Origin: JALYRV01 sp036675475
GTDB lineage: Bacteria; Acidobacteriota; Vicinamibacteria; Vicinamibacterales; SCN-69-37
Direction: 5' to 3'
DNA: 36,307 nt
Assembly (NCBI GenBank): GCA_036675475.1
Contig: JAKFEY010000016.1
Coordinates: forward strand, 1 to 36,307
This document shows, in pieces, positions 25,702 to 33,725 of this stretch. Both the position numbers and the translations under genes were made by a program. How positions within the stretch are numbered: the stretch's first letter is position 1; every line of letters begins with the position of its first letter. A model generated the notes under the pieces. The model saw only the letters and a program-made list of their open reading frames with translations. It did not search any database and had not been told where the DNA came from.

Positions 25702-26471
25702 CGCGAGCGGCGGCCGCGCCCGCCGCCGGGGCGTCCACCGCCGGGCCCGCCGCGGCCCTCAGGACGCGGAGGCGCAAACCCGCGCCCGCGGCCTGGCCGC
25801 GATCCGCCGCCGCCCTGCCCCTGTCCGCCGCGGCCGTGATGGTTGCCGGTGCCGTTGCCATTGCTCTGGCCGCCGCCGCGGCCCCACTGCCGCTGGCCGC
25901 GCGCGCCGGGCTGGCGCACGGTGAATTCAGGCAGCGGACGCGCGGGCGGCGGTTCGTTGCCCGTGCGCGGCAGCTGCGCGCGAATCAGCCGCCGGTGCAT
26001 CGGCCACGGCTCATCGTCGCCGGCCTGATTGCCGTTGGCGTCCTCGTCGAGCGTTTCGTCCGTGTCAGTGGGTTCGACGGGTTCGACAGGTTCGGCGCGC
26101 CCCGCGGCGGCCACTGCCGGGGCGGCGGCGGTCTCGGCGGCCGGCTCCGCGATCCGGGCAGGTTCGGCAAGGGCGGGCGCCGGCGTCTGATCTGAAGGCT
26201 CGTCCACGCTGTCGGTCTCCTGTGGAAAGGACTGCCCGGCCGGCTTCTGCAGCCCCGACAGCACCTGCGAATAGAGCGCGCTGGTTTCGTCTTTCTTGCG
26301 GCGGCGCGGCTCACGAGCGTGCTTGTAGACGTGCTCGTGATCGCACGTGGTGCAGCGCGTCTGCTGGATCGTCTGGTCGACAATCGCGACGATTGCGTGG
26401 TTGGTGAGGCGACGTTCGCGCGGACAGTAGTCGTCCACGATGTCGCCGAGACGCAGCGGGCGCTGCTCCAT
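25698..26471 (-). CDS. Zinc-ribbon-like protein with RG/RGG-rich C-terminal tail
   Basis: A 257-residue protein. The first 55 residues have DDYCPRERRLTNHAI and TRCTTCDHEHVYKH, giving C16, C40, C43 and several His as likely zinc ligands. A long disordered Pro/Ala/Glu linker (about 75-165) follows, then residues 175-257 are packed with RG, RGG and GG (GRGGGQSNGNGTG, GRGGQGQGGGGSRPGRGRGF), a composition known for RNA-binding tails in eukaryotes and in some bacterial proteins. GGGAG lies 8 nt before the ATG at 26471. An RNA-binding or condensate-forming role is inference; nothing shows a catalytic site. It is translationally coupled to fabI. Confidence 0.75.
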   Translation of the reverse strand: MEQRPLRLGDIVDDYCPRERRLTNHAIVAIVDQTIQQTRCTTCDHEHVYKHAREPRRRKKDETSALYSQVLSGLQKPAGQSFPQETDSVDEPSDQTPAPALAEPARIAEPAAETAAAPAVAAAGRAEPVEPVEPTDTDETLDEDANGNQAGDDEPWPMHRRLIRAQLPRTGNEPPPARPLPEFTVRQPGARGQRQWGRGGGQSNGNGTGNHHGRGGQGQGGGGSRPGRGRGFAPPRPEGRGGPGGGRPGGGRGRRSR

Positions 26472-26627
26472 CTATCAAACTCCCGAGTCGAAAATCGCCT
26501 TGCGGCGCTTCAATGCGCCGGGCCGCGGGTTGCGGCGTTGCGTGAGTGCCGGATTAGTGTTGGGCCTCAAACGCGGAAGGCAAGTGCAGGTGGACGAAGT
26601 CTATCAAAAGCGGCTGAGCCGTTTCAA
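26472..26627 (-). other. Intergenic region between S41 peptidase and zinc-ribbon/RGG gene
   Basis: About 156 bp. It holds a small minus-strand hairpin CGCC-GCAA-GGCG followed by ATTTT (26507-26491), a weak terminator candidate, and the Shine-Dalgarno of the downstream gene. Nothing else is recognised. Confidence 0.35.
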
Positions 26628-27944
26628 TCATTGTCCATTCCTGTCAATCCAGGCCAGGGCCGCCGCCAGGACGGGGTCCCGGCCCCCCGCCAGGGCGGCC
26701 GCGTCCACCCGGACCGCCTCATCGGGCACGACGCCGCGGCCTTCCAGGCGCGTGCCGTCCGCCGTCACGAAATCAGCCACCGCATGCAGCAGCGTGTCGC
26801 CGTTGGGCAGCCGCGTAAACGACGCCGGCAGGGCCTGCCCCATGGTCGTTTCGCCGAACACGCGCGCGCGGCCGACCGCCTGCATCCCTCCGGCAAAGCA
26901 TTCCGACGCGCTGCCGGTGAGGCCGTCCACGAGGATGGCGACCGGGCCCGCAAACGGCGTGACGCGGGTGCCGTCGGGCCGCGACAGCCTCGGGTTCGCG
27001 TAAAACGTCAGCTCGTTGGGCCGGCCGTCCACCGTGCCGCGCGACTTCATGGTGCCAAGCGCCGTGCGCTCGGCAAAGAAGTGGCCCGACACCCCCATGA
27101 TCATCCCGGCGAGCCCGCCCGGATTGCCGCGCAGGTCGAGGACGATGCCGCGCGAGGCGCGGAAGCGGTCGACGGCCTCGCCAATCGGCGCGTCGGCGCC
27201 GGCCATCCACACGTTGAAGCGAATGACGCCCGCGGCCGCCCCGGCGGGTGTTTCAACGGCGGTGGCGGCGACGTCGAGCTTCATCGGCGGCAGGTTGCCG
27301 AGCAGCACTTCGCGGCCGGGCTCGTCGATGCGCTCGATGGTCGCGGTGCGGATGGTGCCGGGACTGAAGTCCCGGCCTGCCGGGTCGACGCCGGCGGCGA
27401 ATCGCGAGCCGACGGGCCCGCGCAGCCGCATCATCGCCGCGCGCCAGATCTGCAGGCTGCGCACGCGCGGCGCGAGATCCGCCGGCAGCGTGTCGCCCAG
27501 CGACGACACCGGCACGCCGTCGATCGCCGTGATGCGATCGCCGGCGCGCAGGCGGGCGTCCCACGCGGGACTGCCCTCGTCGACGCGCGTGACGAGCAGC
27601 GCGCGCCCATCAGGGCGCACGTCGAAGCCCGGGCTGCCGGAGCGATCGAGGTCGTCGCCGTCCGAGGGATCCGCGAACTGCGGCAGCACGGCGAAGTGCG
27701 ATTCGCCGAGACGCGCCATCATCTTCGTGATGACGCCGCGCAGCTCGGCGGGTGACTGCGCGCGCGCGGCCTCGGGCCGCAGCTCGTCGCGCACCGCGGT
27801 CCAGTCCACGCCGCGAAATGCCGGATCGTAATAGGTCGTGTTGATGATCGACCACGCCGCGTCGAACGTCTTCAACTCGAGCGACGTCTCGGCGGCCGGC
27901 GCCTGGGCCGCGACGAGCAGAAGCGCGGCGAGAGCAGCCTTCAT
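26628..27944 (-). CDS. Secreted S41-family (tail-specific-like) peptidase with PDZ domain
   Basis: A 438-residue exported peptidase: signal peptide MKAALAALLLVAAQAPAAE, an N-terminal helical part with MMARLGESHFAVLPQF, a PDZ domain (about 110-160, LLVTRVDEGSPAWDARLRAG, ITAIDG) and the S41 core with GIVLDLRGNPGG and the nucleophile in GLTGSASECFAGG (S345). The usual CtpA lysine is missing: GETTMGQ has Q370 in its place, so this belongs to, or has drifted toward, the non-Lys branch where a His (SH in LGESHF) assists, as in tricorn-type S41 enzymes. A 20-bp palindrome encodes GRDFSPG (about residues 190-196). It starts directly after the stop of the upstream gene (TAAATG). Confidence 0.85.
   Translation of the reverse strand: MKAALAALLLVAAQAPAAETSLELKTFDAAWSIINTTYYDPAFRGVDWTAVRDELRPEAARAQSPAELRGVITKMMARLGESHFAVLPQFADPSDGDDLDRSGSPGFDVRPDGRALLVTRVDEGSPAWDARLRAGDRITAIDGVPVSSLGDTLPADLAPRVRSLQIWRAAMMRLRGPVGSRFAAGVDPAGRDFSPGTIRTATIERIDEPGREVLLGNLPPMKLDVAATAVETPAGAAAGVIRFNVWMAGADAPIGEAVDRFRASRGIVLDLRGNPGGLAGMIMGVSGHFFAERTALGTMKSRGTVDGRPNELTFYANPRLSRPDGTRVTPFAGPVAILVDGLTGSASECFAGGMQAVGRARVFGETTMGQALPASFTRLPNGDTLLHAVADFVTADGTRLEGRGVVPDEAVRVDAAALAGGRDPVLAAALAWIDRNGQ
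27357..27376. repeat. Palindromic repeat, family B, inside the S41 peptidase gene
   Basis: GCCGGGACTGAAGTCCCGGC: 9-bp arms around GA. Identical, in opposite orientation, to 14741-14760; AGG flanks the same side of both. It is in frame and codes for GRDFSPG. Confidence 0.88.
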
Positions 27945-28703
27945 TTACTTGATGAGCGCCTTCACCGACGGCGGCATGGCGAAAGCGTCTGGCGCCACGG
28001 TGTTGAACTCGATGCGATCGAACGTGATGACCTGCTCGACGCCCATCATCTTCTGCACCAGCTGGTGGGCCTGCAGCGTGCCCCCGGCCTTGCGATAGTC
28101 GCGCACGACCGACGTCACTTCCACCGGGCCCATCGCCGTTTCGCGCGTCGTGAGCGACCCGGCGTGCAGGCCTGTCTCGACATCGAAGTATTCGGCTGAC
28201 TTGTCGCCGAGCGTGTTGACGGCGTTCACGCGGTACGCCTTGCGCCCGTCGAACGTCTCGACGCCCGCCGCGGTGAGCGACGTGTAGCGCGCGGGATCGA
28301 GGAAGGTGCTTTCGAACACGGCGTCGAACTTCGCCTGATCGAGCTGCTTGCCGGTGAGGAGCATCGGGCCGGTGATCGGATCCACCGTCCAGCCGCGCTC
28401 GCCGTCGAAGCCGCTTTCGAGCTTGCCGATGCCGCCGATCTCGGCGCGCAGCAGCGTGCGGTTCGGGCGCGCCGCCGAGATCTCGACCGTGCCGGTGATG
28501 CCCTGGGCCGGCATCGCGAGCGCGCCGGTGGCGCGCATCGACGTGACCGAGGCCAGCGCGGTCGCGCCGCCGATAGCCGCCAGATGCCGGGCAATGATCG
28601 CCTGGGCGTCGGGAGTGGTGGATGCCGTCTGCTGAGCCGCCGACGGCACCGAGGCCGCGACGAACAGCGCAACTGCCGTGAACCGCAGAATCAAGGCGCG
28701 CAT
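27945..28703 (-). CDS. Exported LolA-like / outer-membrane-lipoprotein-sorting-type protein
   Basis: A 252-residue protein with signal peptide MRALILRFTAVALFVAASVP (cleavage near SAAQQ) and a beta-rich body of the kind often named as outer membrane lipoprotein-sorting or zinc-protease-associated: AIIARHLAAIGGATALASVT, LESGFDGERGWTVDP, AYRVNAVN, YFDVETGLHAGSLTTRE and a terminal FDRIEFNTVAPDAFAMPPSV. No catalytic motif is seen. It directly precedes the S41 peptidase gene without spacing, so the pair likely works together in the periplasm; a substrate-binding or chaperone role is inference. It diverges from the PQQ-like gene. Confidence 0.65.
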   Translation of the reverse strand: MRALILRFTAVALFVAASVPSAAQQTASTTPDAQAIIARHLAAIGGATALASVTSMRATGALAMPAQGITGTVEISAARPNRTLLRAEIGGIGKLESGFDGERGWTVDPITGPMLLTGKQLDQAKFDAVFESTFLDPARYTSLTAAGVETFDGRKAYRVNAVNTLGDKSAEYFDVETGLHAGSLTTRETAMGPVEVTSVVRDYRKAGGTLQAHQLVQKMMGVEQVITFDRIEFNTVAPDAFAMPPSVKALIK

Positions 28704-28717
28704 GATGGGATGGATCG

Positions 28718-28723
28718 ATTGTA
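28718..28723 (-). promoter_or_regulatory. -10-like box (TACAAT) upstream of the LolA-like gene
   Basis: TACAAT on the minus strand, 14 nt before the ATG at 28703, in the 89-bp divergent region. Five of six consensus bases; no clear -35. Confidence 0.4.
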
Positions 28724-28792
28724 CGGCCGATTCGACCGCCCGCGTGGATCTAACGTCTAATGGCAGAGTCCGGTGATAGAAGGAGTCCGTGG

Positions 28793-30082
28793 ATGAGGTC
28801 TCGAACGATCAGCATTCTGAGTGCCCTGCTCGTCGCGGGCGCGGCCGTCACCACGCTCGCGCAGCCACGGCCGGCCGACTGGCCCGGATGGCGCGGCGCC
28901 AATCGCGACGGGCGCTCGCCCGACCGCGGCCTGCTCGCCCAGTGGCCGCAGGGCGGCCCGCGGCTCGTCATGACCGCGAAAAACCTCGGCGCCGGCTTCT
29001 CGTCGGTGGCCGTCACCGGCGGACGCATCTACACGATGGGCGATCGCGACGGCGCGCAGCACGTGATCGCGCTCAGCGACAGCGACGGCCGTGAAGTGTG
29101 GTCGGCGCGCGTCGGGCCCGTCTGGGACGATGAGTATGCGGGGCCGCGGGGCACGCCGTCGGTCAGCGACGGCATGGTGTACGCCGTCGGCACCGAAGGC
29201 GACATCGTGGCGCTCGATGCCGCGACGGGACAGGAACGGTGGCGGCGCCACTTCGTGCGCGACTTCGGCGGCCGCATGATGTCGTCGTGGAAGTTCGCGG
29301 AGTCGCCGCTCGTCGACGGCGATCGCGTGATCGTGACGCCGGGCGGGCGCGACGCGATCATGGTGGCGCTCGACAGGAAGACCGGCCGCGACATCTGGCG
29401 CGCGACAATGGGCGCGTTCCAGAGCCGCGGGCCCGAGGGCGCCGGCTACGCGAGCATCGTGATCTCGAACGGCGGCGGCGTAAAGCAGTACGTGCAGCTC
29501 ACCGGACGCGGCGTGATCAGCGTGCGCGCGAGCGACGGCTGGTTCATGTGGGGCTACGGCCGCGTGGCCAACGGCACGGCGAACATCCCGACGCCGATCG
29601 TTGCCGGCGATCATGTGTTCGCGTCGAGCGGGTACGGCACGGGCGCCGCGCTGCTGAAGATCAATCCGGCCGGTGATCGTACGACGGTGAGCGAGGTGTA
29701 TTTCCTCGATCCCGGCACGTTCCAGAACCATCACGGCAACATGGTGCTGGTCGGTTCGCACATCTACGGCGGGCATGGCCACAACCGCGGCATTCCCATC
29801 GCGCTGGAGCTGTCGACCGGCGACGTGGCGTGGGGCGGCAACATCCGCAACGCGGGCCAGGGATCGGCGGCCGTCGCGTACGCCGACGGCCATCTGTATT
29901 TCCGCTACCAGAACGGCGTGATGATGCTCATCGAGGCCACGCCGCAGGGCTATCGCGAGAAGGGATCGTTCGAGATTCCGAACGTGCGCAACCCGAGCTG
30001 GTCGCACCCGGTCGTCATCAACGGCCGGCTCTACCTGCGCGAGCAGGGCACCTTGTACGTTTATGACGTGCGCGACGGTTAA
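28793..30082 (+). CDS. Exported PQQ-like beta-propeller protein
   Basis: A 429-residue protein with signal peptide (SILSALLVAGAAVTTLAQP) and blades typical of PQQ-like propellers: DWPGWRGANRDGRSPDRG near the N-terminus, IVALDAATGQERWRRHF, MVALDRKTGRDIWRATMG, IALELSTGDVAWGG. Residues for binding a PQQ cofactor are not recognisable, so it is probably a structural or sensory propeller, not a quinoprotein dehydrogenase. AAGGAG lies 7 nt before the ATG at 28793; an upstream ATG at 28760 has no such site. It is single, and its TAA is shared in antiparallel with the MFS gene stop (TTAA). Confidence 0.87.
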   Translation: MRSRTISILSALLVAGAAVTTLAQPRPADWPGWRGANRDGRSPDRGLLAQWPQGGPRLVMTAKNLGAGFSSVAVTGGRIYTMGDRDGAQHVIALSDSDGREVWSARVGPVWDDEYAGPRGTPSVSDGMVYAVGTEGDIVALDAATGQERWRRHFVRDFGGRMMSSWKFAESPLVDGDRVIVTPGGRDAIMVALDRKTGRDIWRATMGAFQSRGPEGAGYASIVISNGGGVKQYVQLTGRGVISVRASDGWFMWGYGRVANGTANIPTPIVAGDHVFASSGYGTGAALLKINPAGDRTTVSEVYFLDPGTFQNHHGNMVLVGSHIYGGHGHNRGIPIALELSTGDVAWGGNIRNAGQGSAAVAYADGHLYFRYQNGVMMLIEATPQGYREKGSFEIPNVRNPSWSHPVVINGRLYLREQGTLYVYDVRDG

Positions 30083-31317
30083 TCCGTCGCGCGCCGGCTC
30101 TGCGTGAACGCCGGATTCGTTTCGGGAATCCAGTACCAGCAGATGGCCGCGGCCACGAACGCCGCGGCCGCAACGCTGAGCGCCGTGCCGTAGCCTTCCG
30201 ACGCGGCCAGCCCGCCAACCACCCACGGCGCGGCGGCCGAGGCGATGCGGCCGATGTTGTAGGTCAGGCCCTGCGCGCGCGCGCGGATGGCGGTGGGATA
30301 GAGCTCGGCGCTCACCGCGCCGAAGCCGCTGAAATAACCGGTGGCGAAAAACGCGGTGACCGGCCCGAGCACCAGCAGGATGAGCGGCACGCGCACCTGC
30401 GTGTAGGCGAAGACCAGCACCGCGGCCACCACCAGATACGACACATACGTCTGCTTGCGGCCGATGGCGTCGCTGATGAAGCCGAACGTGACGTACCCGA
30501 GCCACGTGCCCACCTGCATGGCCACCAGCAGCACCGTGCTTGCGGCGGTGCTGAGGCCGACACCGCCCTCGCCCACGTCCGCCTTCAGATAGCTCGGCAC
30601 CCAGGTGTTGAAGCCCCAGTACGCGAACAGCGTGAACGCGTTCATGAGCACGAGCGCCGCGGTGATGCGGCCGAGCGGGCCGCGCGCGATCATCGACAGC
30701 GGCACCGGCGCTTCAGCGCGCGCGTCGGTCCAGGCCTGCGGCTCGCGCACGGACGTGCGCACCCAGATGGTGAAGAAGGCCGGGATGATGCCGACGAAAA
30801 ACACGACGCGCCAGCCGTACGCGTCGACCAGCAGCCAGTTGACCAGCGCCGCCAGCGCGTAGCCGATGGCCCACGCGCTCTGCATCAGGCCGAGCGCCTT
30901 GCCGCGATGCTTCGCCGGCCACGTTTCGGCGACGAGCGACGCGCCGCTCGCCCACTCGCCGCCCATGCCGATGCCGAGCAGCACGCGGAACAGCGCCAGA
31001 TGCCAGATTTCGGTGGCCAGGCCGCACGCGGCGGTGAAGATCGAATACATCAGCACGCTCAGGATGAGCGCGCGGGTGCGGCCGAAGCGATCCGCAATCA
31101 CGCCGAACCCGATGCCGCCGAAGGCCGACGCCACCAGCGTCAGCGACGCCAGAATGCCCGCGGTCGTCGTGCTCATGCCGAACGCGGCGCGCAGCTCCGG
31201 CAGCACGAGCGCGAACAGCATGATGTCGAACGCGTCGAGCATCCAGCCGAGGCTGGCGGCAATCAGCGCGCGGCGCGCGTCAGGGGTGGCGTCCTTCCAG
31301 AACTGGAACAGCATCAT
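30079..31317 (-). CDS. MFS transporter (AAHS/sugar-acid-type)
   Basis: A 412-residue membrane protein with about twelve hydrophobic helices. Motif GWMLDAFDIMLFALVLPEL in helix 1 (with charged DxxD-like pair) and FGVIADRFGRTRAL in loop 2-3 (motif A), plus RVLLGIGMGGEWASGASLVAE, place it in the aromatic-acid/metabolite:H+ symporter branch of the MFS. Substrate is unknown; position after pxpA and an M20 peptidase suggests an amino-acid or dipeptide-derived acid. ATGA-coupled to pxpA. Confidence 0.88.
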   Translation of the reverse strand: MMLFQFWKDATPDARRALIAASLGWMLDAFDIMLFALVLPELRAAFGMSTTTAGILASLTLVASAFGGIGFGVIADRFGRTRALILSVLMYSIFTAACGLATEIWHLALFRVLLGIGMGGEWASGASLVAETWPAKHRGKALGLMQSAWAIGYALAALVNWLLVDAYGWRVVFFVGIIPAFFTIWVRTSVREPQAWTDARAEAPVPLSMIARGPLGRITAALVLMNAFTLFAYWGFNTWVPSYLKADVGEGGVGLSTAASTVLLVAMQVGTWLGYVTFGFISDAIGRKQTYVSYLVVAAVLVFAYTQVRVPLILLVLGPVTAFFATGYFSGFGAVSAELYPTAIRARAQGLTYNIGRIASAAAPWVVGGLAASEGYGTALSVAAAAFVAAAICWYWIPETNPAFTQSRRATD

Positions 31318-32033
31318 GCGCGAAGTCCAATCACCGTGACGCCATTGTCGTCCATCGCGCGGCGAACCGCGGCGCCAATCGCGGCGGCGTGCGGCGTGTC
31401 GCTGTGGATGCAGATGGTGCGGACGCGGCCCGCGAGGGCCATGCGGAGCGCGCCGGCGGCCGCCGCATCCGGATCGGTAATCAGCGCGCCTGGCTTCGCA
31501 CGCGAGACCAGCGTGCCGTCGGCCTCATACGCGCGATCGGCAAACCCCTCGGCCGCGAACGCGAGCCCTGCCTTCGCGGCGGCGCGCTCGAGCGCCGACG
31601 CCGGCAGGCCCACCATGATGAGCGCGCGATCGACGATGGCAATCGCCGCGGCAATCGCGTCAGCCATCCGGCCGTCCTTCGCCGCCATGTTGTAGAGCGC
31701 ACCGTGCGGCTTGACGTGCGCCAGCGCCACGCCTTCGCCGGCGGCGATGGCCGCCAGCGCGGCGATCTGCGCCGTGACGGTGGCCTCCATCTCCGCCGGC
31801 GCCATGCGCATGTCGAGCCGCCCGAAGTTGGCGCGGTCCGGAAAGCCGGGATGCGCGCCCACGGCGACGCCGGCGGCCTTCGCCGCGCGCACTGTGCGGC
31901 GCATCACCGCCTCGTCGCCTGCATGCGCGCCGCAGGCCACGTTGGCCGACGACACGACGGCCAGCAGCGCGTCGTCCTCGCCGACGCCTTCGCCCATGTC
32001 GCTGTTGAGATCGATCGCGAGACCGGTAGTCAT
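31314..32033 (-). CDS. pxpA: 5-oxoprolinase subunit A (LamB/YcsF family)
   Basis: A 239-residue PxpA. IDLNSDMGEGVGEDDALLAV, SSANVACGAHAGDEAVM, GAHPGFPDRANFGR, LAHVKPHGALYNM, GLAFAAEGFADRAYEADGTL and ICIHSDTPHA are all family blocks. PxpA works with PxpB and PxpC to open 5-oxoproline to glutamate with ATP; pxpB and pxpC are not in this window, so they are elsewhere or the protein does something else. ATG 32033 overlaps the M20 stop as ATGA, and the frame upstream of it is a shadow. Confidence 0.92.
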   Translation of the reverse strand: MTTGLAIDLNSDMGEGVGEDDALLAVVSSANVACGAHAGDEAVMRRTVRAAKAAGVAVGAHPGFPDRANFGRLDMRMAPAEMEATVTAQIAALAAIAAGEGVALAHVKPHGALYNMAAKDGRMADAIAAAIAIVDRALIMVGLPASALERAAAKAGLAFAAEGFADRAYEADGTLVSRAKPGALITDPDAAAAGALRMALAGRVRTICIHSDTPHAAAIGAAVRRAMDDNGVTVIGLRA

Positions 32034-33481
32034 CGCGTGAGCGCCACCGCGAGAATCTGGATGCCTGTGAAGAAATGTCCCATGCGCAGGTTTTCGTTCT
32101 CTTCGTGCTGGTTGTTGTCGAAGTTCACGATGGGCACGAGCACCGCGGGCACGCGGAGCGCGTCGACGAACGGCGCGATCGGCACCGTGCCGCCGAGCGT
32201 CCTGATCTGCACGGGCGGCGCGCCGAACGCGGCCTCCATCGCCGACGCGAGGGCGCGGCTCTCGGGCAGCAGCGGTGAGGTGCGGAACGCCGGCGTTTCC
32301 TGACCCACGCGCAACCACGCGATCTTCGAATATTGCGCGCGCGTGGCGTCATCCGGCTCGCCGTCGACGAGATGGAAGCCCTGGCGCCGGATGTGATCCG
32401 CGATCAGCTGCAGCAACTTCCTGCCCGACGTCTCTTTCACCAGCCGCAGATCGATTTCAGCCACCGCCCGGTCGGGAATGATGGTGCGCGCGCCGGCGCC
32501 CACATGCGACGAGGCGAGGCCGCGGATGTTCAGCGTCGGCTCCTGCAGTCCCTCCTGCAGCGAGCGCCCCTTGCGCTCGGGCGCCGCGATCCCGAACGCG
32601 CGCATCAACTGCGCGGAATCGTCCGGCACGCCCGCGAGCAGCGCGCGCTCCTCGGCCGTCAGCGCCGCCACATCGTCGTAATAACCCTCGACGGTGACGC
32701 GCCCCTCGTCATCTTTCAACGAGGCGATCAGCTGCGACAGGCGCAGCGCGGGGTTGGGCACCCAGTTGCCGTAGTTGCCGCTGTGCACGCCCGACTTCGG
32801 GCCGAAGACCGTGAGCGTGGCGGTGATGATGCCGCGCGCGCCGAAGGCGAGCGTAGGCCGTCCGCTCGAGTGAATCGGGCCGTCGAAGATCAGCATCATG
32901 TCGGCGGCGAGCAGGTCGCGGTACTGCGTCACCGCAGGCACGAGGCTCGGCGAGCTGGCTTCCTCCTCGGCGTCGATGATGACCTTCAGGTGCGTGGACG
33001 GCTGGAGGCCCGCGGCTGCCAGCGCGTCGAGCGCCGCGAGCGTGGCGATGATCGGGCCTTTGTCGTCGGAGGCCGAGCGCGCATAGATGCGGTCGCCGCG
33101 CGTGACCGGCGTGAACGGATCGGGCTGGTTCCACGCTTTCGCGTCAACCGGCTGTCCGTCGACGTGCGCATAGATCAGCGTCGTCTTCGTCGCGCCAGGC
33201 GTGCGGCGCTCGGCAAAGAACAGCGGGTTGCCGGGGGTCTCGAGCCGCCGCGTGGTGAAGCCGCGCGTCGCGAATGCCTGTTCGAGAAAGGCGACGTTGC
33301 GGAGGATGTTCGCGCGATCCGCGGCCACGTTCGGGATCGCCAGCAGCGCCATCAGCTCGGCCACGATGGGCCGCTGGTTGGCGGTCACCCAGCGCTCGAC
33401 CGCGGCGCGCGTGGCGGCCGGGCCTGACGGTGTCTGGGCTGAGAGGACTGAGAGAAGGAGGACGAGGGCGGCGCCGCGCAT
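32030..33481 (-). CDS. Secreted M20-family dipeptidase
   Basis: A 483-residue zinc peptidase with a signal peptide (MRGAALVLLLSVLSAQ). Metal and catalytic residues are in IYAHVDGQP (His and catalytic Asp), ARSASDDKG (bridging Asp), IIDAEEEASS (Glu pair), FDGPIH and the terminal NNQHEENENLR (His). The dimerisation domain carries GPKSGVHSGNYGNWVPNP. This matches carnosinase-type M20 dipeptidases. It heads a unit M20-pxpA-MFS in which a periplasmic peptidase, a 5-oxoproline enzyme and an uptake system could together use peptides with N-terminal Gln/pyroglutamate; this link is inference. A TAGAAT box lies 7 nt before its ATG. Confidence 0.93.
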   Translation of the reverse strand: MRGAALVLLLSVLSAQTPSGPAATRAAVERWVTANQRPIVAELMALLAIPNVAADRANILRNVAFLEQAFATRGFTTRRLETPGNPLFFAERRTPGATKTTLIYAHVDGQPVDAKAWNQPDPFTPVTRGDRIYARSASDDKGPIIATLAALDALAAAGLQPSTHLKVIIDAEEEASSPSLVPAVTQYRDLLAADMMLIFDGPIHSSGRPTLAFGARGIITATLTVFGPKSGVHSGNYGNWVPNPALRLSQLIASLKDDEGRVTVEGYYDDVAALTAEERALLAGVPDDSAQLMRAFGIAAPERKGRSLQEGLQEPTLNIRGLASSHVGAGARTIIPDRAVAEIDLRLVKETSGRKLLQLIADHIRRQGFHLVDGEPDDATRAQYSKIAWLRVGQETPAFRTSPLLPESRALASAMEAAFGAPPVQIRTLGGTVPIAPFVDALRVPAVLVPIVNFDNNQHEENENLRMGHFFTGIQILAVALTR

Positions 33482-33488
33482 GGCGGCG

Positions 33489-33494
33489 ATTCTA
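33489..33494 (-). promoter_or_regulatory. -10-like box before the M20 gene (leaderless)
   Basis: TAGAAT on the minus strand, 7 nt before ATG 33481, with no Shine-Dalgarno. It lies just after the terminator of the candidate small RNA, so the peptidase operon would have its own promoter. Confidence 0.5.
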
Positions 33495-33500
33495 TCGGCT

Positions 33501-33611
33501 TAAAAATTTAGAGGCACCGGACTCGCGTCCGATGCCTCTTTTTTCGACAGCCGGCCTGGCTCCCCAGCAACTCACGGCTCCCTGCCGTAAATATTCAAGC
33601 CGGCTGTTCGT
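33501..33611 (-). ncRNA. Candidate structured small RNA (three-way junction plus terminator)
   Basis: On the minus strand, ACAGCCGGC (33607-33599) pairs with GCCGGCTGT (33555-33547), closing two hairpins: ACGGC-AGGGA-GCCGT (33588-33574) and CTGG-GGAG-CCAG (33567-33556). An intrinsic terminator follows at 33538-33511. A sigma-54-like promoter places the start near 33611, 4 nt before the first stem. Both inner loops contain GGA, the motif bound by CsrA/RsmA. It could be a trans-acting RNA, a CsrA sponge, or an attenuator leader for the M20 gene. I do not recognise it as a known riboswitch; Rfam Acido-1 and c-di-AMP/c-di-GMP classes should be compared. Confidence 0.45.
33511..33538. terminator. 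Strong intrinsic terminator, probably bidirectional
   Basis: GAGGCA-C-CGGAC and GTCCG-A-TGCCTC form a 12-level stem with one mismatch and a 4-nt loop (GCGA, a GNRA tetraloop, on the minus strand). Plus-strand tail TTTTTT; minus-strand tail TAAATTTTT. Best terminator in the window. Confidence 0.85.
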
Positions 33612-33622
33612 GCCCTGTTAAG

Positions 33623-33636
33623 GCAAGTGCTGTACC
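33623..33636 (-). promoter_or_regulatory. Candidate sigma-54 (-24/-12) promoter
   Basis: Minus-strand GGGTACAGCACTTGCC (33637-33622) has the invariant GG and GC with exactly 10 nt between, a perfect TTGC at -12 and AC after GG; eight of twelve informative positions fit TGGCACG-N4-TTGCW. Predicted start is near 33611. Confidence 0.4.
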
Positions 33637-33653
33637 CACGTGCCAATTTGCCA

Positions 33654-33667
33654 AAACAGGCCTGTTT
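33654..33667. promoter_or_regulatory. 14-bp perfect palindrome upstream of the small-RNA promoter
   Basis: AAACAGGCCTGTTT, centred about 50 bp upstream of the predicted RNA start. It could be a binding site for a regulator dimer. Confidence 0.4.
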
Positions 33668-33705
33668 CTGCAGTTGTTGCCGTTTCCGCTCGTCGGTAGC
33701 CGCTG

Positions 33706-33725
33706 ACGAAAACCGCCGTTTTCGT
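33706..33725. promoter_or_regulatory. Perfect dyad ACGAAAAC-N4-GTTTTCGT
   Basis: 8-bp arms around CGCC, centred about 105 bp upstream of the predicted RNA start, a usual distance for sigma-54 enhancer sites. It also lies 21 bp after the DGQHR stop and could instead act as that gene's terminator hairpin. Confidence 0.4.

Noticed and set aside
26491..26507. Terminator between the S41 peptidase and the zinc-ribbon gene
   Set aside because: The stem is only 4 bp with a four-base T-run; too weak to call, so it is only noted in the intergenic entry.
33547..33607. Three-way-junction RNA as a known c-di-GMP or c-di-AMP riboswitch
   Set aside because: The conserved core bases of those classes are not seen, although purine-rich parts look superficially like the c-di-AMP class; left as an unclassified RNA.
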